Part shown: one piece after another, positions 59,945 through 64,000 of the stretch
Position numbering within the stretch: the first letter of the stretch is position 1
How the letters are laid out: every line of letters starts with the position of its first letter
Source: an uncultured Bacteroidales bacterium
Lineage (GTDB): Bacteria > Bacteroidota > Bacteroidia > Bacteroidales > UBA932
Assembly: GCA_944326265.1 (NCBI GenBank)
Contig: CALVDE010000018.1
Location: forward strand, 99,147 to 163,146
Length of the DNA: 64,000 bases
Direction of reading: 5' to 3'
The notes under the pieces: generated by a model
Seen by the model: only the letters and a program-made list of their open reading frames with translations
Databases searched by the model: none
Told to the model about the DNA's origin: nothing
Position numbers and translations under genes: made by a program

Positions 59945-62557
59945 TTATTCAGCCGTGGTGTCCAGTACCGCGCTCCTGAGGCCGTCGGCTTCTGCAGTAA
60001 CGCTCACGTTGCCGGCCGTGCCGTCATTCTGGACGATTAATGTCAGCATACCGTTGAATGCGCTCATTTCAGGCAGATGGAACGGCTCCAGACATGTGGG
60101 GTCCCCGTTGGCCGCAGCCCTGAATTTTCCGGCTCCGGAGACAGTGAATCTGACTTTGTGCGAGTCAAGGGGGCACAGGTTTCCGTCTTTGTCCACTATC
60201 CTGACCGTTATGTACAGCAGATCCGTTCCGTCGGCGTTCAGTCCCGGACGGTTCGGGACCATCTCGATGGCGCAGGGCTCTCCGGCAGTGCGGACAGTCT
60301 TTCTGGCCGCTTCCGCCCCGTCTGCGCCGTAGGCTATGACGGTAATCTCTCCCGGCTCATAGCGCACGTCGTCCCAGATAAGCCGGAACCGTGAAAGGAG
60401 GCAGCTGTCGCTCTTCTCCCTGACTCCCATGCTGCGGCCGTTGACCAGCAGCTCGGCCTTGGGGTACGAGGTGTACACGAATACGGGAGTAATGTCACCT
60501 TCGCGGCCTTCCCAGTTCCAGTGAGGAAGTACGTGCAGGGTAGGGCTGTCCTCATTCCATACGCTGCGGTAGAGCCAGTAGCGGTCCTTGGGTATGGAGG
60601 CCAGGTCTATGATGCCGAACATCGAGCTGTGGTTGGGCCATGCGTCGGTGTCATAGGGAGTGGGCTCCCCGAGGTAGTCGAATCCGGTCCAGACGAACTG
60701 CCCCATCGTCCACGGATAGTCTTCGGCCATTGCCAGATCCTCGTCCGGGATGTTGGACCATCCGCAGTATTCCAGGTCGTAGGAAGAGCTCTGGTGGTCC
60801 TCATGGATGGCGGTGTGCCTTTTCTCCACGGGGAAATGGTAGGAGCCCCGGGAACTTACGGTGGAGGATGTCTCGCTGCCCAGCAGCATCTTCTGGGGCA
60901 GGATGCGGTAGCCGTCCTCATATCTGAAAGGTCTGTAGTTGAATCCAGGAACATCGGGAACTGCTGCAAATCCGTTGGAGAGGACTGCGTCTATGTCGTC
61001 CATGCCGCAGGTGACCGGTCTGGTCGGGTCTTCCCTGTGGCAGATGTCCTGCAGGAATGCGGCGGTGAGATATCCTTCCGGTGATGCCTGCGAGGGGACT
61101 TCGTTGCCGGTGCTCCACATTACTACTGAGGGATTGTTGCGGTAGTGCCGGATCATGTTGACCATGTCTTTCTCCGCCCATTCGTCGAAGAACCGGTGGT
61201 AGCCGTTGAGGCATTTTGCTATGTCCCATTCGTCGAAACTCTCGACAATGACCATGAAGCCCATCTCGTCGCACAGTTCTATGAGTTCCGGGGCCGGCAT
61301 GTTGTGTGTAGTGCGTATGGCATCGCATCCCATGTCCTTGAGCAAGGTGAGCTGGTGCCGCAGCGCCGGACGGCTGACTGCGGCTCCGAGCGGACCCAGG
61401 TCGTGGTGCAGGCAGACTCCCTTGAACTTGCGGTTCTCTCCGTTGAGGTAGAACCCGGTCCCGGGACGTACATCAATCGTTCTTATTCCGAAGGTGGTGG
61501 AATAGGTGTCTGTCAGTATCTCCTTGGCCGGGACACGTCTTTCCATCTCCGCCGCGAGCATGGCTGTCTCCCTGATGTTTTCGGGAACGGGGTCGTATTT
61601 GATGCCGGGCTCCTTGGTCAGGTTTCTGCGGGTATCGGGCCTGACTGGCCTGAGATACACTTCCGTCGAGGCGGTGTACAGCTCAGGTGTCTCGGGGGAC
61701 CACAGGAGAGGGGATGCGATGGTGAATATCTGCTCTGCCTTCATGGTGCCGGCGGCGGTATCGGCTTCCAGAAGCCTGTAGGTGTTGCTTGCGGCGGCAG
61801 GCTCGCCGGAGGGTCCGCACACCAGAGTCTTGAGCAGGACATCAAAACCGGCCTCAATGCCTCCTATCTCAGTGACGATGCGGACTGTTGCCGAGTCTTT
61901 CCCTTCTGAGACCTCTGTCGTCACGTATGTCCCCCATATCGGGATGTGGGTGTGGTTGGTCTCGATGAGGTAGACATTGCGGTAGAGCCCGGCACCCGGA
62001 TACCATCTGGACGACTGCGGCCTGTTTTCCAGCCGGACATCCAGCCTGCTGGTCCTGCCGTCGCTGACGTAGGGGGTGATGTCGCAGTAGAATGAATTGT
62101 ACCCGTAGGGCCAGAAAGCCGCCTCGTGTCCGTCGATGCTGACACGGGCCTCGCTCATCGCTCCGTCGAAGAGCAGATAGACCTTCCTCCCTTTACGGGT
62201 GGCGGCCGGACTCAGGTCTATCTCCAGGTCGCGGGTGTACCGTCCTGTGCCTGTGTATGGAAGACCTCCCGTGCGTCCTGTCTTGACTGAGGCTGTCTCC
62301 TCTCCGTTCTGCAGTATGACTACAGTCTGTATGTCGTTGTCGCGGTCGAACGGTCCGTATATCGCCCAGTCATGGGGGATGCTGACATCTTCCCATACTG
62401 ACGGGGCCTCGCCCTTGCCGAATTTCCATCCTTCGTTCAGGAGTACTGTCTTTCTGACGTTGTTGCCGGTATCCTCGGCCGAGGCTCTGAAGATGCCTGC
62501 CGGCAGCATCAGCATCAGTGCGGCGGCGAGCCCGGATACTATTCGCATATTGTTCAT
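59945..62557 (-). CDS. beta-galactosidase, glycoside hydrolase family 2
   Basis: The 870-residue exported protein (signal peptide MNNMRIVSGLAAALMLMLPAGIFRASA) has the GH2 order: jellyroll sugar-binding domain (about 40-200, with SIPHDWAIYGPFDRDND), Ig-like domain, TIM barrel with acid/base Glu in MWSTGNEVPSQ and nucleophile Glu in LLGSETSSTVSSRG, then Ig-like DUF4982-type domains. The product of hydrolysis, galactose, is used by galM and galK directly downstream. No susCD pair or sensor gene is present, so this is a small catabolic operon rather than a full polysaccharide utilisation locus. Exact linkage specificity cannot be read from sequence. Confidence 0.92.
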   Translation of the reverse strand: MNNMRIVSGLAAALMLMLPAGIFRASAEDTGNNVRKTVLLNEGWKFGKGEAPSVWEDVSIPHDWAIYGPFDRDNDIQTVVILQNGEETASVKTGRTGGLPYTGTGRYTRDLEIDLSPAATRKGRKVYLLFDGAMSEARVSIDGHEAAFWPYGYNSFYCDITPYVSDGRTSRLDVRLENRPQSSRWYPGAGLYRNVYLIETNHTHIPIWGTYVTTEVSEGKDSATVRIVTEIGGIEAGFDVLLKTLVCGPSGEPAAASNTYRLLEADTAAGTMKAEQIFTIASPLLWSPETPELYTASTEVYLRPVRPDTRRNLTKEPGIKYDPVPENIRETAMLAAEMERRVPAKEILTDTYSTTFGIRTIDVRPGTGFYLNGENRKFKGVCLHHDLGPLGAAVSRPALRHQLTLLKDMGCDAIRTTHNMPAPELIELCDEMGFMVIVESFDEWDIAKCLNGYHRFFDEWAEKDMVNMIRHYRNNPSVVMWSTGNEVPSQASPEGYLTAAFLQDICHREDPTRPVTCGMDDIDAVLSNGFAAVPDVPGFNYRPFRYEDGYRILPQKMLLGSETSSTVSSRGSYHFPVEKRHTAIHEDHQSSSYDLEYCGWSNIPDEDLAMAEDYPWTMGQFVWTGFDYLGEPTPYDTDAWPNHSSMFGIIDLASIPKDRYWLYRSVWNEDSPTLHVLPHWNWEGREGDITPVFVYTSYPKAELLVNGRSMGVREKSDSCLLSRFRLIWDDVRYEPGEITVIAYGADGAEAARKTVRTAGEPCAIEMVPNRPGLNADGTDLLYITVRIVDKDGNLCPLDSHKVRFTVSGAGKFRAAANGDPTCLEPFHLPEMSAFNGMLTLIVQNDGTAGNVSVTAEADGLRSAVLDTTAE

Positions 62558-62574
62558 GATTATGAAAGTTTATT

Positions 62575-62582
62575 CAAAGTTA
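62575..62582 (-). promoter_or_regulatory. -7 box of the galactoside operon
   Basis: On the minus strand TAACTTTG lies 17 bases before the ATG at 62557. The -33 is weak, which would suit activator control. Confidence 0.5.
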
Positions 62583-62610
62583 AGGACAATTATTGAAAAG
62601 TCCTACAGGA

Positions 62611-62643
62611 GGGTGACGCAAAAGGGTACTTTTTGCGTCATCC
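62611..62643 (-). terminator. hairpin after the chromate transporter pair
   Basis: TGACGCAAAA (62614-62623) and TTTTGCGTCA (62631-62640) are exact reverse complements with a 7-base loop; three further outer pairs extend it (one G-T). It starts directly after the stop codon of the minus-strand gene. There is no T run beyond the stem, so the stem itself supplies the Ts. Confidence 0.75.
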
Positions 62644-63192
62644 TCAGCCGTATATGAGGTATCCCGCCGCTCCGGCCGCTATGATGACCCAGATGGGACT
62701 GGCTTTCAGCAGCAGGGCAATGAATGCCGCCGCGAACAGGGCCCAGCTCCACCAGTCTATGAAGTTGTAGGGGGTGATCAGGATGATGGCGGCAGCGGCT
62801 ATCATGCCTATCGTGACCGGGCGCAGGACACTCAGTACGGAGGCGAAGTACCGGTTGGCCTTGAATTTCTCGAAGAGGATGCAGATCCAGAGCACCAGCA
62901 GATAGGAGGGCAGGACTACTGCCACGGTGGCTGTCAGCGATCCGAGTATGCTTATGGCTGGACTGAATCCCATGGCGTGGGGCACGGAGTAGCCTATGTA
63001 GGTCGCGCTGTTGATGCCTATCGGGCCCGGGGACATCTGCGAGATGGCCACGATGTCGGTGAACTCCTCCGGGGTGAGCCACTGGTGGACCGTCACCACC
63101 TGATTCTGGATCAGCGACAGCATGGCGTAGCCTCCGCCGAAGGTGAACGCACCTATAATAAAGAAAGTGACGAACAGTTCCAGAAAGATCAT
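62644..63192 (-). CDS. chromate transporter, single-domain half (second gene)
   Basis: The 182-residue membrane protein is one CHR domain: GAFTFGGGYAMLSLIQNQVV (the FGGG motif), LTPEEFTDIVAISQMSPGPIGINSATYIGYS (the PGP motif) and five or six helices. Short CHR proteins work as pairs of opposite topology. Its start overlaps the stop of the upstream gene by 4 bases (ATGA), so the two halves are translated together. Confidence 0.93.
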   Translation of the reverse strand: MIFLELFVTFFIIGAFTFGGGYAMLSLIQNQVVTVHQWLTPEEFTDIVAISQMSPGPIGINSATYIGYSVPHAMGFSPAISILGSLTATVAVVLPSYLLVLWICILFEKFKANRYFASVLSVLRPVTIGMIAAAAIILITPYNFIDWWSWALFAAAFIALLLKASPIWVIIAAGAAGYLIYG

Positions 63193-63749
63193 CGCTCAGC
63201 CTCCTTTTTGCCGTTATGCCGGTCCTGCCGGCTGTAAGCCAGGATGAGTCCTCCCGCAATGGCCGTGATGATGATCCAGACAGGGGAGATCTTAAGGAAT
63301 GCGATGAGGACCGTCGCCGCTACGGCGATGCTGCCGGTGACCCAGTTGAGCCGGTTCTTGACGGCCATGCGGATTACCGGTGCGGCTATCAGGGCGACTA
63401 CTGCCGGACGGATGCCCTTGAATACGGCCTGGACGGCGGCGTTGTCCTGAAAGGTGGTGAAGACGGCGGCGACAAGCAGTATTATTATAAAGGGAGGGAC
63501 CACACTGCCGATAGTGGCGACGATGCTGCCCTTGACTCCCGCAATCTTGTGTCCGATGAAAATTGCGACATTGACGGCGATAAGACCGGGCGCGGACTGG
63601 GCGATGGAGATCATGTCGAGGAAATCCTCATCCTGAATCCACTTGTGCTTGTACACTACCTCTCTCTCTATCAGGGGAATCATAGCTACGCCTCCACCCA
63701 GTGTGAAGGCTCCGATCTTGGCAAAAATGACGAACAGTTTCCAATACAT
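63189..63749 (-). CDS. chromate transporter, single-domain half (first gene)
   Basis: I place the start at 63749 (MYWKLFVIFAKIGAFTLGGGVA); the longer frame to 63776 adds only nine residues in AT-rich sequence. The product has 186 residues with FTLGGGVAMIPLIEREVVY, the DMISIAQSAPGLIAVNVAIFIGHKI motif and hydrophobic helices of a CHR domain. CHR proteins export chromate or, in many non-exposed species, an unknown anion. It is divergent from the rRNA operon, whose promoter is within 45 bases of its start. Confidence 0.93.
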   Translation of the reverse strand: MYWKLFVIFAKIGAFTLGGGVAMIPLIEREVVYKHKWIQDEDFLDMISIAQSAPGLIAVNVAIFIGHKIAGVKGSIVATIGSVVPPFIIILLVAAVFTTFQDNAAVQAVFKGIRPAVVALIAAPVIRMAVKNRLNWVTGSIAVAATVLIAFLKISPVWIIITAIAGGLILAYSRQDRHNGKKEAER

Positions 63750-63792
63750 GACGCAAAGATTGAAAAAAATTTTCAAAAAAATTGCAAAAAAA

Positions 63793-63823
63793 TTTGGTGG
63801 TTAAAAAATAGTCCGTATATTTG
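63793..63823 (+). promoter_or_regulatory. rRNA operon promoter
   Basis: TTTG (63793-63796) and TATATTTG (63816-63823) are 19 bases apart, a full match to the Bacteroidota consensus, followed by CAGCCCG. It lies about 130 bases before the mature 16S start, the right distance for an rRNA leader. The region from 63760 to 63805 is very AT-rich, like an UP element. Confidence 0.9.
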
Positions 63824-63952
63824 CAGCCCGTTTGAGAAAAACGGATACCAAATGAAAGTTCTTTGATAGCATTGTACGAGTGAAAAGGTAGAGGTTTATT
63901 AATTAATAATCTCGTCAAAACCGGTCAGGACAAGCTAAAGATAAGAAAATAT

Positions 63953-64000
63953 ACAATGAAGAGTTTGATCCTGGCTCAGGATGAACGCTAGCGGCAGGCT
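63953..64000 (+). rRNA. 16S ribosomal RNA, 5' end (cut by window edge)
   Basis: The universal 5' sequence GAAGAGTTTGATCCTGGCTC is present, followed by AGGATGAACGCTAGCGGCAG, in the form typical of Bacteroidota. The mature 5' end is set at 63953 by comparison with the E. coli start. Only 48 bases are inside the window. Confidence 0.97.

Noticed and set aside
59945..62557. Polysaccharide utilisation locus around the GH2 gene
   Set aside because: No SusC/SusD pair, sensor or further carbohydrate enzyme lies beside it; only galK and galM accompany it.
1..64000. Insertion sequences, integrases, prophage or CRISPR/Cas genes
   Set aside because: None was recognised by motif on either strand; all large frames fit chromosomal genes.

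Overview
The window comes from a Bacteroidota chromosome, most likely order Bacteroidales. Promoters follow the TTTG-N18-21-TAnnTTTG (-33/-7) pattern of that phylum, Shine-Dalgarno sequences are sparse, many lipoproteins carry BACON-type domains, and the 16S rRNA start at the right edge fits the group. GC content is fairly high (judged by eye, mid to upper 50s percent), which suits an Alistipes/Rikenellaceae-like lineage, but genus cannot be settled from this sequence. No insertion sequence, integrase, prophage or CRISPR array was seen. Almost all of it reads as ordinary, densely packed chromosome.

Layout. 0-6.6 kb: a partial YgjP-type metallopeptidase, rpsO-pnp, a minus-strand trio (DUF4105 membrane protein, YhcH, radical SAM) and an NlpC/P60 hydrolase. 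6.6-12.6 kb: a small conserved protein, guaB, a SurA-like lipoprotein, surA and an OstA/LptA-like protein with an 18-glutamine tract. 12.7-20.6 kb: one apparent seven-gene transcription unit joining histidine breakdown (hutH, hutI, ftcD; no hutU here) to fatty acid synthesis (fabH, fabF, fabZ, fabG). 20.7-34.7 kb: an envelope lipoprotein region. Its core is a four-gene operon (DsbD-like transporter, BACON plus Omp28-type CGWC lipoprotein, TlpA thioredoxin, DUF6029-type barrel) facing a divergent second thioredoxin-like lipoprotein (CGFC), followed by a BACON lipoprotein and a BACON/EF-hand/leucine-rich-repeat lipoprotein.

35-46.8 kb: an outer-membrane barrel gene lacking a normal signal-peptide start, pyruvate:ferredoxin oxidoreductase with fabD, tRNA-Arg(CCG), a DUF308 membrane protein, an uncharacterised secreted trio with a patatin-like lipase, and a pyruvate/oxaloacetate carboxyltransferase whose biotinyl domain lacks the biotin lysine. 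46.9-54 kb: tRNA-His, Kdo/LPS core genes (glycosyltransferase 9, kdsB, kdtA), a divergent LytS/LytTR two-component pair and an Ig-like lipoprotein. 53.6-57.6 kb: a CxxC-AraC regulator next to a copper-type P-ATPase, then an M23 peptidase. 57.8-62.6 kb: galM-galK-GH2 beta-galactosidase operon. 62.6-64 kb: split chromate transporter pair, a strong rRNA promoter and the first bases of 16S rRNA.

The strongest candidates for new biology are the DsbD-centred envelope thiol relay (22.2-29.4 kb), the biotin-lysine-less carboxyltransferase (45.0-46.8 kb), the shared GCAGTCC-like discriminator of stable-RNA and rpsO promoters, and the very short 5' leaders implied by several promoter positions.
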